Of a stretch of DNA of 64,000 bases, positions 12,501-23,370 are shown piece after piece (positions within the stretch are counted from its first letter, which is position 1; each line of letters opens with the position of its first letter). The notes below the pieces were generated by a model. The model was not told the DNA's origin. It was given only the letters and a program-made list of their open reading frames with translations, and did not search any database. Origin of the DNA: Jaltomata sinuosa (taxonomy: Eukaryota; Streptophyta; Magnoliopsida; Solanales; Solanaceae); the NCBI GenBank assembly GCA_003996215.1, contig QJPP01007242.1, positions 62,001-126,000 of the forward strand. The letters are read 5' to 3'. The position numbers and the translations under genes are program-made.

Positions 12501-13510
12501 GTTTTGACGTATAGATTATTGTGTTGATAGCGGGTTTGCGATTTGGAGCTTCTCGGAGAAGTTCGAGCCTAGACGACACCGTCCCCGCAGCTATCATCGA
12601 ACGACAAGTAGGTTATGGCTTTCCCTACCTAGACTCTGCGTATATAGGCTATAACTGCATTAATTAGTATCCTTGGGTGGGTTGTTATAGGTTGGTACCC
12701 CAAACCTTGCCCGTCTTTTCTGTCTGTTTACTTCATATGTTGATTATAGTATTCGTGTAGTATTGTATATTACCCTTGTGGTCCTGTGTGGCCTTGTTTT
12801 GACTCTGGAACATAGATGGTGGATTATTTGGGAATGTCCGCGAGTCCCGGGCATAGAGATATCCTTTTAGGCTGGTTATGTCTGCTGAGTAGTTGTTGGG
12901 CCTGTGCAAGGCTGATAGGAACTGTTTGTTAGCCGCTGGGCTAACTTATATTTGTGTGCAAGCATATCATTCGATAGGTTGATTTCTGCTTATTACAGTT
13001 TTTATATCTTATATGCGCTCAGTCGGTCGATGATACCTACTGAGTACCCGTTGTCTTGATGCTCATACTACACTTCTGCACTTTTTGGTGCAGATATTAG
13101 TTGATCTTTCGCCGTTGATCGCGTTGGAGACTCGTGCAACTTTTGGACATCGAGACTAGGGCGAGCACCTGCCGATCGGGGCTTGTCTACATCTCATCTT
13201 TTATATTATTACTCCTTGTATTTTCGGAGAAAGATTTTTATTGTATTTTGTTACTTATGGCACTTGTATCCCATTAGAAGCTTTTGTACTATCGATACCA
13301 AGTCTTGGGGTTGGTGTAGTATCTTTGTATATATATTTGGGTTGTTACTTCCGCGTGTCTTATCTTTATATTCAGCTTCTGCCTTTTTCTACTTGTTTTG
13401 CGTAATTGGTTAGGTAGTAGCCCATTACTAACCGTTCCGGGCTATGGGGATTGGTTCGCCTACTAGGGAGTTGTAGGTGTCATCATGACCTGAGAAATCG
13501 GGTAGTGACA
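9596..13510 (+). mobile_element. 5'-truncated Tekay-like element: 3' internal region plus 3' LTR
   Basis: Bases 9596-11073 match the 3' internal region of the larger element at 51370-53361 (shared run GATGAAGGTTTGCTTTGGGA and many others). They are followed, as there, by GGGGATGAAAGTCTTTTTAG and the LTR start at 11074. The sequence left of 9596 is unrelated AT-rich DNA, so the element is truncated at its 5' side. No coding domain is left. The conserved internal part is non-coding in every frame I could follow. Confidence 0.78.
11074..13510 (+). repeat. 3' LTR of the truncated Tekay-like element (2.4 kb)
   Basis: Starts TGTAATGACCCTTCCG and ends ATCGGGTAGTGACA, the same termini as the LTR ending at 49918. 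The U3 part holds a cluster of CG-rich inverted words at 11755-11930, including the perfect 14-base palindrome AGCGCGATCGCGCT at 11755-11768 and 11891-11904. The 3' part (12960-13510) aligns with 49440-49918, including CTACTGAGTACCCG. It is shorter than its 3.8 kb relative, so it has internal deletions or belongs to a different subfamily. Confidence 0.82.
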
Positions 13511-14098
13511 AAAAAACCTCAATCAAAAAATTATAATAAAAAAATGTTAAAAAATTTCTTTACCTTTTCAATTTAAATAAATTAAATTTTAAGTTTTATT
13601 AGTAATGATTGTAAAAACATTAGTAATTCATAAGTTGATATTTTTTTTAAAATAAAATTATAATTTTAATCAAGATGTAGTAGAGATAGCATTTCTAAAT
13701 ATTTAGACAAACATTAGTTCCATATCAAATAAATTAAAATTTCATCACATTTAGAGTTCGTAAATGCGAGTTCATTCTAATCTTAGTAAATCATGTAGTC
13801 AAGAAACAATCTTATATTGACACTATAAAGTACTTTTTTTATAAATCTCCGTTGAAATAAACGTTAAGAATAACGGTGATGTACGTTTTTTCTCCTATAT
13901 ACTCTATAGCTATAACTATATCATCTTATTTAAAATTGTAAAATAATTTTTTTAAGTGTGAGTAAATATGTATACATTCTATTGATGTTGATGAACATGA
14001 AAAGAAAATTATTATAGTATAGCACAAGCGATTGCACACGTTGCAGAAGGGCATTTGGATTCATCAAATTGAATGAAAAACAGAAAGCAAATACATTA
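13511..14098. other. AT-rich stretch, no feature recognised
   Basis: Directly follows the 3' LTR end. It contains poly-A and poly-T tracts and no recognisable ORF, terminus or RNA gene. Confidence 0.45.
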
Positions 14099-14352
14099 CT
14101 CCCGATTTTTCAATTTATGTGATACAATTTGAATTTCAAAAGTTAAACAATTTAAGTTTAATCGTGAATCTGGGCATCGAATTTTTAACCTTTTAAAAAT
14201 AAAATTTACATATTTGAAAACTCCGTAAAAAGTACTATAAATAACTATAATTTGTAATTCAAGATATTTAAAAGATATATGAAAAAAATTATACTAAAAT
14301 TTGTATGTATCTCAAAATCCAAAAGGTGTCATATAAATTGAGACAGAAAAAA
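14099..14352. mobile_element. Stowaway-like MITE (Tc1/mariner type), degenerate
   Basis: The left end CTCCCGATTTTTCAATTTATGTGA and the right end GTCATATAAATTGAGACAG are imperfect inverted copies (CAATTTATRTGAYAC on both sides). A TA precedes the left end and A/T bases follow the right end. Length (about 254 bases), AT-richness and the TIR sequence fit the common Stowaway MITE pattern of dicots. No coding capacity, so it depended on a mariner-type transposase in trans. Right boundary uncertain by a few bases. Confidence 0.72.
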
Positions 14353-16100
14353 TAAATAATTCAGTGAAAAATTAATTACATGAAATATTTAATATAGAAG
14401 AAGAAACCTAAACATGATCTATCATACAAATTAGGGGATTCAGGAAAAATAAAAAAACATATAGCAACGTGTTGCAAACCTTGAGAATTAAGAGTGCAAG
14501 GACAAAGTATTTGTCATAGTTAATCTAATTTATTCAATAAAACTTAACCGTGTTTGAAGTTGTTATAAAAATATTGTTGATCATTATTTTAATACCTCAT
14601 TTTTATCTCTGAATGAATCGCTTTAGTTATCTTTTAATATATTTTATGACCTTTCTTTAAAGTATGATTATCTCTGAATGAATCAATATAGTTTTTTTCC
14701 TATTTTAGATGTTAAATAAAAAGAGAGAGAGAGAAAGTGAGAGAAAGAGAGAGATTGAAAAAGGTTAAAAAAAATAAAACCAAAAAGGAAAAAAAAATCG
14801 TATGATGTGTAAATTTCAATTTCTAATTCCTTTCCATTACTAATTCCTTTCCATTTCTATTTTATTTTAGGTTTTACTTTCTTTCCTTTTTGTAATATTT
14901 TCTTTCCTTACATTTCTTTCTATTTAATTTATTTTCTTCATTAATCATTAGGCATCAATCCGGCACTTATTCCTCCCCATTATTTGCATTTAGTATCCTA
15001 AAATATATTTTATATTTCAAATTTAGTCATTTTTCATAATAACTCTTCATAACATTTCAATATCCCACACATTCTTTGTATAAATTAAAAGGGTAGTAAA
15101 AAGAACTAAAACTCCATTGGATATAATTTTCTCCTGGTACGATAGAGTTCAACTTAATGGAGATTCTAAGGGCTTTTCATCTTCGATTCTATGAATTTCT
15201 TAGAGAAATTAAATTTAGTTTTTATTTTGTTAGATTTTTGATAATTTTTATTGATATAGAACGGTCAATTCAACCAGGTACTATTCTTATTTCTTATTTT
15301 CATGATATAAAGATTTGTATATTTGAATTGTTTCATTTAATTCATTTTTTATTTTATAAGAAAGTTCATTAAACTAATCAATATTTGTTCACTGCTAAAA
15401 ATCATTTAGGAAAAGATATACATATTAAAAAAGATGTTTGTATTGCTGAATGATAAAGAACTCATGTATATATAAAGAAAGATAATTCAATATTTTGATT
15501 AATTTACCTGAGGCGATTAAGATCCTTCTATAATGATAACCCGAAACAAACTATTATATTCATGCTAAGAAAATTCTTCACCATTGTCATACAGATTACT
15601 CCTCTGCTCATACTTTATATCTTTTTCAATTGATCTGTTCATAGCAATAAGTTATTGAAGTTACAACTTTTCATTGTCTTTTTCTATTCCAATAATAAAG
15701 TTGTCATTTATATTTTTTGAAGTTACAATTTTTCAATGCCTTTTTCTATCTCAATAATAAAGTTATCATTTATGTTTTACGTTTTAATTATCTTTTTTAA
15801 TTGCACAATAAATAAATAATGGTGAGGAAGAGAAAACAAACCAAATAAGAGAGAAATGTAGTATTGACTAATAATGAAATTAAGGAAAGAAAAAGAGATT
15901 AATAGCATTAACGATGAAAGAAATTAAATATAGCCATCTTTAATATTTTGTAAAATTTGAAAGTAAATTTTAGGCTTTTAAAATTAGAGAAAATGCTCAA
16001 AAAAAACCACAAAAAAGATAAATAGGATTCCTTGTCATAGAGAGCACCACGTCAGCAATTCCATAACCTTCCTTTATATTAATATATAGATTACACATAA
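14353..16100. other. AT-rich intergenic stretch with GA microsatellite and 62-base duplication
   Basis: No gene recognised. It includes an imperfect GA/AAGA tract at about 14718-14758 and a tandem duplication at 15656-15779. A 71-codon open frame at 15157-15372 has low-complexity Phe/Ile composition and no domain I recognise, so it is not called. Confidence 0.5.
15656..15779. repeat. tandem duplication, period 62 bases, two copies
   Basis: Copies 15656-15717 and 15718-15779 both begin TGAAGTTACAA and share TTTTTCTAT and CAATAATAAAGTT in order, with scattered substitutions. No repeat of the unit elsewhere in the window was noticed. Confidence 0.7.
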
Positions 16101-17268
16101 AGTAGATGTGTATAACTAATTTATTCTTTTCATGATGTCTAACAATTAAGTCATAATCAGCTATTTATAGAAGAAAGATTGTGTCATCATGACACATGTC
16201 AAAAGAGGTCATGCCACCTTTTCAGACAAGTGTCAAGCGTGTGACACCTCTATGTACATGATTAATAAGTATCAAGCACGCAACACCTCTTCATGCATGA
16301 TCGATAAGTTTCAAGCATGATTCCCAAATAAGTGTCAAACATGTGACACCTGTCCATGCATGATCGATGAGTGTCAAGAACGCGATAGCTTTTCGTGCAT
16401 GATCAATAAGTTTCAAGCATGCCCTATATCTCCATACATGTGTGCCACGTGTCAAGTGTGCCATGTGTCATGCTGATTCATTATGGACACTAACACGTAT
16501 TTTTTTTTATCCAATTTACAAAGTATCGATACCTCCTAATCATAAGATAGCCTTCAATTCTTCACTTTTCATCAAAGTGAAAATATATTTATTTACCTTA
16601 AAAATTATCTCATAAGTTTTAATCAGTATTCTTTAATTAGTCATTTTATTTATTAAACCCAACTTAATCACATGGGACATATATCTTGTATTTTTCTACT
16701 TGAAGCACATGATGCCATTGACTTAATGGGTTTAATAAACCTTCTTACATTATGTGCATATTATGGCCTAACTCTCTATGTTGATTATGTTAATCGTTGT
16801 TATTTAGTAACGAATAAGTATGAGTCATGACAGTTGTATGTCACTTTATTTGACGTAGTCCTTTCAATGTACTAAAATACTAATCCATTACTCAACACAA
16901 TTTATAATTAGGAAATACAATATTGGTCCAATAAAAAACTTAAAATATCTTAAAAGTTAGTCAACAAGTTAGTTTTTTCAAACAAGCTCGGGCAACCGCG
17001 AGTTAGCGAATACTCTTGGTGCCTTAACACCCATCCAAGAGTATTAACTTGAACCCTTACCCTTAAGCTCTTAATTTTTAAAGTCTTTATCTGTTTTGGA
17101 TTTTAAAAATTCTTATAAGTTTTTCTTGGTTTTTACTTTATAAAAACTAAGTGGCGACTCTTGCTTTTTATTGAGAACGTTTTGGAACTTTAATTAAATT
17201 TTTGAAATGAACTTTTCAATAAACAAGTCACTGTTTTTTCACGTCCTTACCCGAAAAGGATCAAAACA
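16100..17268 (+). repeat. LTR of a Tat/Ogre-lineage element (5' boundary unresolved)
   Basis: The right end is fixed by the tRNA-Arg-type PBS at 17273. The 3' part (16980-17268) shares with the LTR ending at 29373 the ordered words AACTTGAACCCTTACC, a CCTTAACACC / CCTAACACC block and AAGTGGCGACTCT, which are typical of Tat/Ogre LTR R-U5 regions. A 39-base tandem array occupies 16228-16440. I could not find the left terminus with confidence; 16100 is an estimate. Confidence 0.62.
16228..16440 (+). repeat. 39-base tandem array with GTGTCA/TGACAC inverted core
   Basis: Units begin at 16228, 16267, 16306, 16330, 16369 and 16408 with the pattern AAGTGTCAAGCRTGTGACAC followed by CTCTNCATGCATGATCGAT. 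Spacing is 39 bases except for one 24-base unit that lost 15 bases. Each unit carries the self-complementary pair GTGTCA/TGACAC and the palindrome ATGCAT. The array lies in the presumed U3 of the Tat-type LTR. Confidence 0.82.
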
Positions 17269-17272
17269 AAAA

Positions 17273-17290
17273 TGGCGACTCTGCTGGGGA
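17273..17290 (+). other. primer-binding site, tRNA-Arg type (Tat/Ogre lineage)
   Basis: TGGCGACTCTGCTGGGGA directly follows the LTR end. This is the PBS commonly seen in Ogre/Tat elements and read as complementary to a tRNA-Arg 3' end. It gives a plus-strand orientation and agrees with ORF1 downstream. Confidence 0.8.
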
Positions 17291-17848
17291 TAATTCAACT
17301 AGGTTCTAACCTTATTGTTTGAAACTAACTTGTTTGACTAGCTATTTAGAAATTGTAATGATTAGTAACTTTATTGCTTTTCTTAATTGTTTACTTTTTT
17401 CGCAATTATGAACTGTTCATGGCATTTTCTGCCTCTCTTGGCAAAGCATTTGAATGCATTAGGGGTAAAAAGGTAATTATGCAAATCTTTGCGGTCGTTC
17501 TTGACAAAACACACATTTTTTGAAACAGACGAGTGAAGTAGTTGACCCGCGGTCGGTTAACGGTCACTTGTTGTTTCAAGCTTGGGTTGTCCGCCCGGGT
17601 TCCCGGTCAATTTCGAAACCTATTCTAGAAACTCAGGATAGAGCGAAACCAAATCTCAAATATAGGCATTAGCCTAGGATGTCTTAATATCCAAGGGATA
17701 TCAAGTCTATTAATAAACCACCAAAACATGTCAACGGGTTTCCGATCCAATGATATAGCATCCAACTACATATTTTTTGAAAGACGTATGTGTTGTAATC
17801 GGACTATTGTCTAGGGGTGGGGCCTAACAGGTTATTCTGTTTTGTAGG

Positions 17849-18955
17849 ATGTCAAAATTCCTCATGTTTGACATGGTAAAAGAGGTGCCTCTCCTCCTCC
17901 GAATGTGGTGGATAAATCTGGGTCCTAACCGTCAGAGGATAGTCTGCCAGTGTATGGGACATTTGCCGTCTTTATTAGATATGGAGGCCTGGCCAGAATT
18001 GATCGAGGTTTTAACGGGGTATTGGGACAACAAGAAAATGGTGTTTCGATTCGGAATGATGGAAATGACCCCAATGATAGAAGAACTCAGGGATTGCCTA
18101 GAGACCGCGGGTACAGCCAATGAAAGGAGATTAAGGCCTCGACAAGGCATCTTAATACCGAATAAACCCACCCCGACTCAGATTGCAAAGTATCTCCACT
18201 TGCGGGAGAATCAATGCCCGTGGATAAGGGGTCCAAGTATCTCCTTTCAAGAACTCTACAACCACTTTTCCACTAGGGAAGGATTCTTTCAGCACCAAAG
18301 CAAATTCTACACGTTTTAAGAGTGGGACAAGACCCGAGCCTTGGCGTTCGCTATTGATCTTTTAGGAATCATGGTATTTCCTCTAAATGAACAACTCCGC
18401 ATCAATACCCGGATAATAATGGTGGCCCATACCATGTTCCATGGCCTGACAGAAGGAACCACCGTCAGCTATTTTCCTCTAGTACCTGTCATCTTATCTA
18501 ATATTTATAGAGCTTTGGGAAAATGCAAGAACGGTCATCGTTACTCCCAAGGGTGCAACCAACTCCTACAATATTGGATTCTCAAGTATCTGGCCAAAGA
18601 TAACAGAATCCAGGAAATCCCCAACCCAGATGGAATCGATAACTTCCCAGTGTTAGTAGGAGTGCTTAGGGATAGAGGCACCGAAAATAGGACCAAGATA
18701 GGATGGGCCCAAGCTTTTTGTGAGCTTGGAGAAGATAATGTGCAGATGATGTTCGATGATTTTTACTCGAAGGAAGTAATTGTGTAATGTCATGATCTAG
18801 CTTTCCTCCCTCTCTCGGGAATTCGCGGGATCCGACCTTATGCTCCGCAAAGGGTTCTTAGACAATTTGGAAGGGTTCAAATCGAGCCAGCGACCGTTCA
18901 CATGGGTTGCTATGTCATCAACTATGAGGAACATGAAAAGGTCCTTTTGTTTTAG
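17849..18955 (+). pseudogene. Tat/Ogre ORF1-like protein (DUF7745 / plant-mobile-domain-like), broken
   Basis: One frame runs from the ATG at 17849 to the TAG at 18953-18955, about 368 codons, interrupted only by two TAA codons (18317-18319 and 18785-18787). Recognisable stretches are WWINLGPNRQRIVCQCMGHL, LIEVLTGYWDNKKMVFRFG, MTPMIEELRDCL, FAIDLLGIMVFP, LVPVILSNIYRALGKC and IRPYAPQRVLRQFGRVQ. These resemble the extra protein that Ogre-type elements encode between the 5' LTR and gag; its function is unknown. Sequence after about 18945 belongs to another element, so the 3' part including gag-pol is gone. The family call is recognition of a pattern, not a search result. Confidence 0.65.
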
Positions 18956-19499
18956 CTCCAAATTTCACAAAATTCAAGATTTAGGCTCCCCTTGCTATAG
19001 AGAACAAACCCTAATACTTTTCAAGAACCAATTTAGCCTCAAATAACAAACTCACTTCACCTTCTTCAAGCTTTTTCAAGCGCAACAATGATGAAATTTT
19101 GAAACACCTCCAAATTAACTCGAAATCGTCTCAAATTTTAGGAGAAGCTTCCTTTTAAGCTAGAGAACAAATCCCAATATATTTTTTTAGCTCGAACCTC
19201 TCCTAATCTTCAAGAATCATTTTCAAGTTTTCAAACCTTCAACCTCCTTTAATGGTAGAATCTTCCTTACAACTCAAAATCACTTAAAATCTTGAACTTA
19301 GACTCAAAAAACACTAGAGAATACGAATTTAGTGTCAAAAACAATAAATCAAACACACCAAAAAATCAGATTTTTTTTAAAAACAATAAATCAAACACAA
19401 AAAAAAATCAATTTTTTTTAGATGAATTTTTCAATTTTTTTTATTTTTAAATTTATGAACCTAGGACTTAAGATTGATGGAACAATTGTTAAAACCTAT
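18956..19499 (-). other. leader region downstream of the chromovirus PBS, non-coding
   Basis: A/T-rich sequence between the Met-type PBS and the junction with the Tat ORF1 remnant. It includes two poly-A/T blocks at 19360-19450. No gag recognised; any gag is missing beyond the junction. Confidence 0.45.
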
Positions 19500-19511
19500 C
19501 TCTAATACCAA
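19500..19511 (-). other. primer-binding site, initiator tRNA-Met type (one mismatch)
   Basis: Minus strand TTGGTATTAGAG, two bases after the LTR end TTATCA. It differs from the Met-type PBS TTGGTATCAGAG by a C-to-T transition. It marks the adjacent LTR as a 5' LTR by position. Confidence 0.7.
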
Positions 19512-19513
19512 GA

Positions 19514-20119
19514 TGATAACAATCTCAATCAAAAATGATCAAAATGAATATCGAAAACACAAAAACAAACAACACAAATTAAAAATAGAGGGATAGATAG
19601 AAAAGAGGATGAGAATAGAAGAAAGAAGGGCTAATTGAATCCACAATCAATCAAGGGAGAAGAAAACTTAATCAAATACCCGAGAAACCAAATTAAATCC
19701 ACAAGATGATAACTTGATGATCGATCAAGCAAAAAAGATAACACAAGTAATTCGGGAATTCACCCTAATCACTCGATCTAAGCTAATAATTGGAATTTAA
19801 TCCAATCACTACCCTAACCTAAAGTCACTAAAAATATCAAGTCTATTCAAGACAATTCAATCATCAAAATATCTGTATAAAAATGGCTAAGGCAACTATT
19901 TATAGTTATTGTCTTTACACAAATAGCCTATTACAAAAATAGCTCAAAAATAACTATTTTGGAAATAACCCACAAGGGCCCTTCTTGATTGCCCAAATGA
20001 CATCTTGATCGCCCATGACCTTGTGTATTTATTGCTCCATGGCTTCCTTTGGTCTCCAAGCTATCATTCATATGTAGAAGCCCCTCCTAATGTGCTTCAA
20101 GCTAACCATGATCATATCA
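19514..20119 (-). repeat. LTR 2 of the chromovirus cluster (about 606 bases)
   Basis: In minus orientation it starts TGATATGATCATGG and ends GATTGTTATCA. A TATA-like CTATAAATAG is at 19896-19905 (minus). It is related to LTR 1 by ordered words (AATTGAGATC / GATTGAGATTG near the end, AGCCATTTTTATAC / TAGCTAAGC near the TATA), but the match is moderate, so these may be two subfamilies. Confidence 0.6.
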
Positions 20120-20495
20120 TTTATACAACCCAAACTTTGTTTTGAAAGTCGTCTTCCATTCACCATCCAGTTTCATGCGAATTTGGTGGTACCGACTTCG
20201 AAGATCAACCTTTGAGAACACACTTTCTCTACATAGCTCATCCAACATATCATTAAGTCTAGGAATTGGATGCCTGTACTTGATTGTAATCTTATTCACG
20301 GCTCTACAATCAATGCACATTCTCCAAGTACCATCCTTTTTGGGAACAAGGATCATCGGTATGGCACATGGACTTAGGCTTTCTTTGATCAATCCCTGTT
20401 CAAAGAGTTCTTCCACATGCCTTTGTAGCTCCTTGGTCTTTTCCAGATTACACCTATCGGCTGGCTGGTTGGGAATTTGTGACCCCGGCATAAAA
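20117..20495 (-). pseudogene. displaced reverse transcriptase N-terminal fragment
   Basis: Minus-strand open stretch of about 126 codons, beginning near FMPGSQIPNQPADRCN and containing ELFEQGLIKESLSPCAIPM, LVPKKDGTWRMCIDCRAVNK, RHPIPRLNDML, FSKVDLRSRYHQIR and WKTTFKTKFGLYK. These are RT finger/palm motifs A-side of the active site. It ends just before the MPFGL box and the catalytic aspartates. It is squeezed between two LTRs with no PBS on one side and no PPT on the other, so large deletions or recombination placed it here. The rest of an RT of the same type starts only at 23370. Confidence 0.82.
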
Positions 20496-21134
20496 TGATA
20501 AGATCTCAATTAGGAAGACTAATTGAAATCCAAATGTGGAAAAATTTATGGGCAACAAGGGACTTTATACCGTCACCTCCAAATTGAACTCAATCAACAA
20601 ATAATAACCCAACTCTATCAAACAAGAGACACACAAATGAATCCACAAATGGATGACTCTATGATTAATCAAGCAAAAGAAGTTAACAAGCAATCAAAGG
20701 AATTCAGCCCCAATCATTCAACTACACTATTAGGAATCCACCCAATAGTACTATTAGGAATCCACCAAATAGATTTCTAAACTAGGTTAACTAATTGGGA
20801 AATCCACCCAATGACTACAAGCTAGAGAGTAGCAACTGGAAGCTTGCAAAGCAATTCAATATTCATAAAAATCTGCTTAGCTAAGGGAAGAGAACCCCTA
20901 TTTATATCTATTACATAAAGGCCTAATAGTGACCTTGAAATATAGCCCAACATGGCCCAATGCACTGGATGTGCGTATGAGGTTCGATCCGCACCACTGG
21001 AAGTGCGTGTCGCACCAGTACGTCGCACATCTTGAGCAGGAGCATTCTTGCAGTCTTGTGATTTTGGTGTGCAAAATGCACCAAGCAAAGTGCACGTTGC
21101 CCCTTGGTCGCACCATCAAGCAGAATCACTGGCA
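20496..21134 (-). repeat. LTR 1 of the chromovirus cluster (about 0.64 kb)
   Basis: Lies just after integrase and a purine-rich GAGGAGAGAAGG (minus), as a 3' LTR should. It ends GAGATCTTATCA at 20496. A TATA-like ATATAAATAGG is at 20897-20907 (minus). The upstream U3 (20960-21118) is packed with the words GTGCG and CGCAC in both orientations. The start is uncertain by about 16 bases (TGCCAG at 21134 or TGATGG at 21118). Confidence 0.62.
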
Positions 21135-21145
21135 GCCTTCTCTCC

Positions 21146-22616
21146 TCATGCGATCATCCATAAGTTGTAGATCCTTGATCTACGCTCTTTAATGGTCTCC
21201 AAAGCCTCTTTCTTAATGAATAGAGCTTGTAAGGCTTGGAGTTCTTTAGCTTGGCTCCTAGTGAATGGTCTTGTAGGGGTTGTGCTGAGCGATATCATAT
21301 CATCCTCCCCTTGTTGAAAAGGATTCATCCTCGAATCCATAGCTTCACCTACAGCACAAGAAGATAGATCACTCACATTGAAAACATTGTGAACATTATA
21401 CCCACATGGTAGATCGATCTTGTAGGCATTGTCGTTGATACTCTCAAGTACTTGGTGTGGGCCATCACCCCTTGGACTCAACTTCCTCTTGCAGAGTTAT
21501 GGGAATCTTTCCTTCCAAAAATGAACCCAAACCTAATCAATGGATTGAAAGATCACTTTCTTCCTCCCATGATTTTGTTGGAGAGCCACCTTGGAGTTGT
21601 TCTTTTCCATGGCCTCCCTTACCTTTGTATGAATCTTCACCATCTCCTTTTCCCTTCGCTTTGCATCTAAACTCACAACAATATCACTAGACAAAGGGGT
21701 TAAGGATAATGGAACCAATGGGTTGAACCCATAACACACTTCAAATGGAGTCATTCCAATAGAGGTGTGAAGAGATCGATTGTAAGCAAATTCAATCAAA
21801 GGTAAATGGTCCTCCCAAGAAGTTGGAGATCCTCTAATCATGCAATGAAGTATGCTCCCAAGAGTCCTATTGACTACTTCAGTTTGACCATCCGTTTGAG
21901 GATGACAAGAAGTAGAGAACATGAGTTTGGTACCAAGTGTACCCCATAGACTCTTCCAAAAATGGCTAAGAAACTTCGAGTCCCTATCACTAACAATAGT
22001 GCGAGGTACTCCATGCAATTTAAGCACATAAATCACAACAAAGATGCAACATGAGATGCATCATCAAATTTATAGCATGGAATAAAATGAGAAATTTTGG
22101 AGTATCTATCCACTACCACAAAGATACTATTATGCCCTCTTTTGGTTTTTGGAAGTCCCAACACAAAATCCATAGAAATGTCCATCCAAGGACCAAAAGG
22201 GGTAAAGAGAGGTGTGTACATACCTTGGGGCTGAGTCTTGGACTTGGCTTGCTTGCATTTGAGGCATTGTCCACAGAGCTTCTCCATATCATGCTTTATC
22301 TTTGGCCAATATAATTGCTCCATGAGAATATCAAGTGTTTTGTTGACACTAAGTGTCCCATCATTCTACCACTATGAGCTTCTTCGAGTAAGAGTTTCCT
22401 CCATGAACTCATAGGTACACACACTTTGCCATCCTTGAACAAATAACCATCAAGCATTTGGAAATGTTCCACACGCTTCCCTTGGCCAAGTTTATCACAA
22501 ACCTCTTTGAAGTCGGAGTCCTTAGAGTAGAATTCCTTTAGGCTTTCAAACCCCATCATTCTAGAAGTCAAGGTGTTAACCAATATGAACCTTCTAGACA
22601 AAGCATCGGCAGCCAC
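21146..22616 (-). pseudogene. chromovirus integrase, frameshifted
   Basis: Minus-strand pieces overlap in order: 22296-22616 (zinc-finger part, EEAHSGRMMGHLVSTKHL), 22033-22323 (YWPKIKHDMEKLCGQCLKCKQAKSKTQPQG, then MDISMDFVLGLPKTKRGHNSIFVVVDRYSKISHFI), 21533-22036 (LKLHGVPRTIVSDRDSKFLSHFWKSLW, QTDGQTEVVNRTLGSILHC) and 21146-21481 (C-terminal INDNAYKIDLPCGYNVHNVFNVSDL). HHCC ligands and DDE residues (MDF, SDRD, TEVVNR) are visible. Frame changes near 22310 and 22035 and a stop before 21481 break it. It would insert element cDNA; in the CRM group the C-terminus targets centromeric chromatin, but no such motif is certain here. Confidence 0.86.
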
Positions 22617-22940
22617 GTTTTCTTTCCCTTGCTTGTAGTGTCATATAAGAAAATGTTTCAATGAACTCCACCCACTTAGCATGGTGCTTGTTTAGCTTTG
22701 ATTGCCCCTTTAGATGCTTCAAGGACTCGTGATCTGTCCTTATCACAAACTCTTTGTGCCATAGATAGTGTTGCCAATGAGCCAACACCCACACAAGTGC
22801 ATACAACTCTTTATCATATGTTGAGTAGTTCAATGAGGTCCACTTTAGCTTTTCATTAAAGTAGGCCAAAGGATTGACTTCTTGCATCAACACTCCACCA
22901 ATACAACCACCCGAAGCATCACACTCAATTTCAAAAGCGT
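22594..22940 (-). pseudogene. chromovirus RNase H domain, interrupted
   Basis: [22 protein letters not shown] begins at about 22925, followed by [23 protein letters not shown] and [13 protein letters not shown], ending in a frameshifted RKGCRCFV near 22594, where the usual NxVADALSR motif appears in the next frame ([10 protein letters not shown] at 22616). Catalytic Asp and TDH residues are present. A stop near 22955 separates it from RT. Confidence 0.83.
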
Positions 22941-22956
22941 TATCAAAGTCGGGAAA

Positions 22957-23370
22957 TTATAGCAAAGGAGAAGTGCTCAATGTAGACTTCAACTCTTGAA
23001 AGGCTTTATCTTGAACATCTCCCCAAAAAAAGGGTGTGTCCTTTTTGATCAATTCGGTTAGAGAGGAAGCAATAGTGCTAAAACCTTTCATAAAGCGTCG
23101 ATAGAAACTTGACAACCCATGGAAACTCCTCACTTTGGTTGCATTAGTAGGAGTTGGCCAAGATCTAATAGACTCAACCTTTTCTTCATCCACCTCTACA
23201 CCATTGGCACTCACCACGAACCCCAAGAATACTACCTTCTCAACACAAAACGAACACTTTTTAAGATTTGCAAAGAGCCTTTCATGTAGTAGAACATCAA
23301 ATACTTGCCTCAAATGGCCAACATGCTCCTCAATGGTCCTACTATAGACAAGTATGTCATTGAAATAAAT
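22957..23370 (-). pseudogene. chromovirus reverse transcriptase C-terminal part
   Basis: Starts at the edge of the inserted LTR with YFNDILVYS (catalytic box, one Asp replaced by Asn: FND instead of VDD), followed by HVGHLRQVFDVLLHERLFANLKKC, VVFLGFVVSANGVEVDEEKV, FHGLSSFYRRFMKGFSTIASSLTELIKKDTPFFWG. The N-terminal RT half is missing on this side and a matching half lies at 20117-20495. Confidence 0.85.

Larger units (their letters stand above)
18945..23370 (-). mobile_element. rearranged chromovirus (CRM/Galadriel-type Ty3/gypsy) with two short LTRs
   Basis: Minus-strand order is RT C-terminal part, RNase H, integrase, LTR (21134-20496), an RT N-terminal fragment (20495-20120), a second related LTR (20119-19514), a Met-type PBS (19511-19500) and leader sequence to 18945. 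The RT style (VPKKDGTWRMCIDCRAVNKITIKYRHPIPRLNDML) and the integrase C-terminus (YKIDLPCGYNVHNVFNVSDL, then a DSRMNPFQQGEDD tail) are chromovirus-like. No clear chromodomain is seen. Domain order cannot come from one intact element. At 23370 it is cut by a different LTR. Confidence 0.75.

Noticed and set aside
15157..15372. 71-codon open frame in AT-rich DNA
   Set aside because: Phe/Ile-rich low-complexity content expected from AT-rich sequence, no homology recognised.
16228..16440. Regularly spaced repeats that could suggest a CRISPR array
   Set aside because: Units are contiguous without unique spacers, in a plant LTR with PBS and retroelement ORF downstream.
20822..21192. Cluster of overlapping frames on both strands with Cys/His-rich translations
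   Set aside because: They come from the GTGCG/CGCAC word cluster of the chromovirus LTR, which forces Cys, His and Ala codons in several frames. Not zinc-finger genes.
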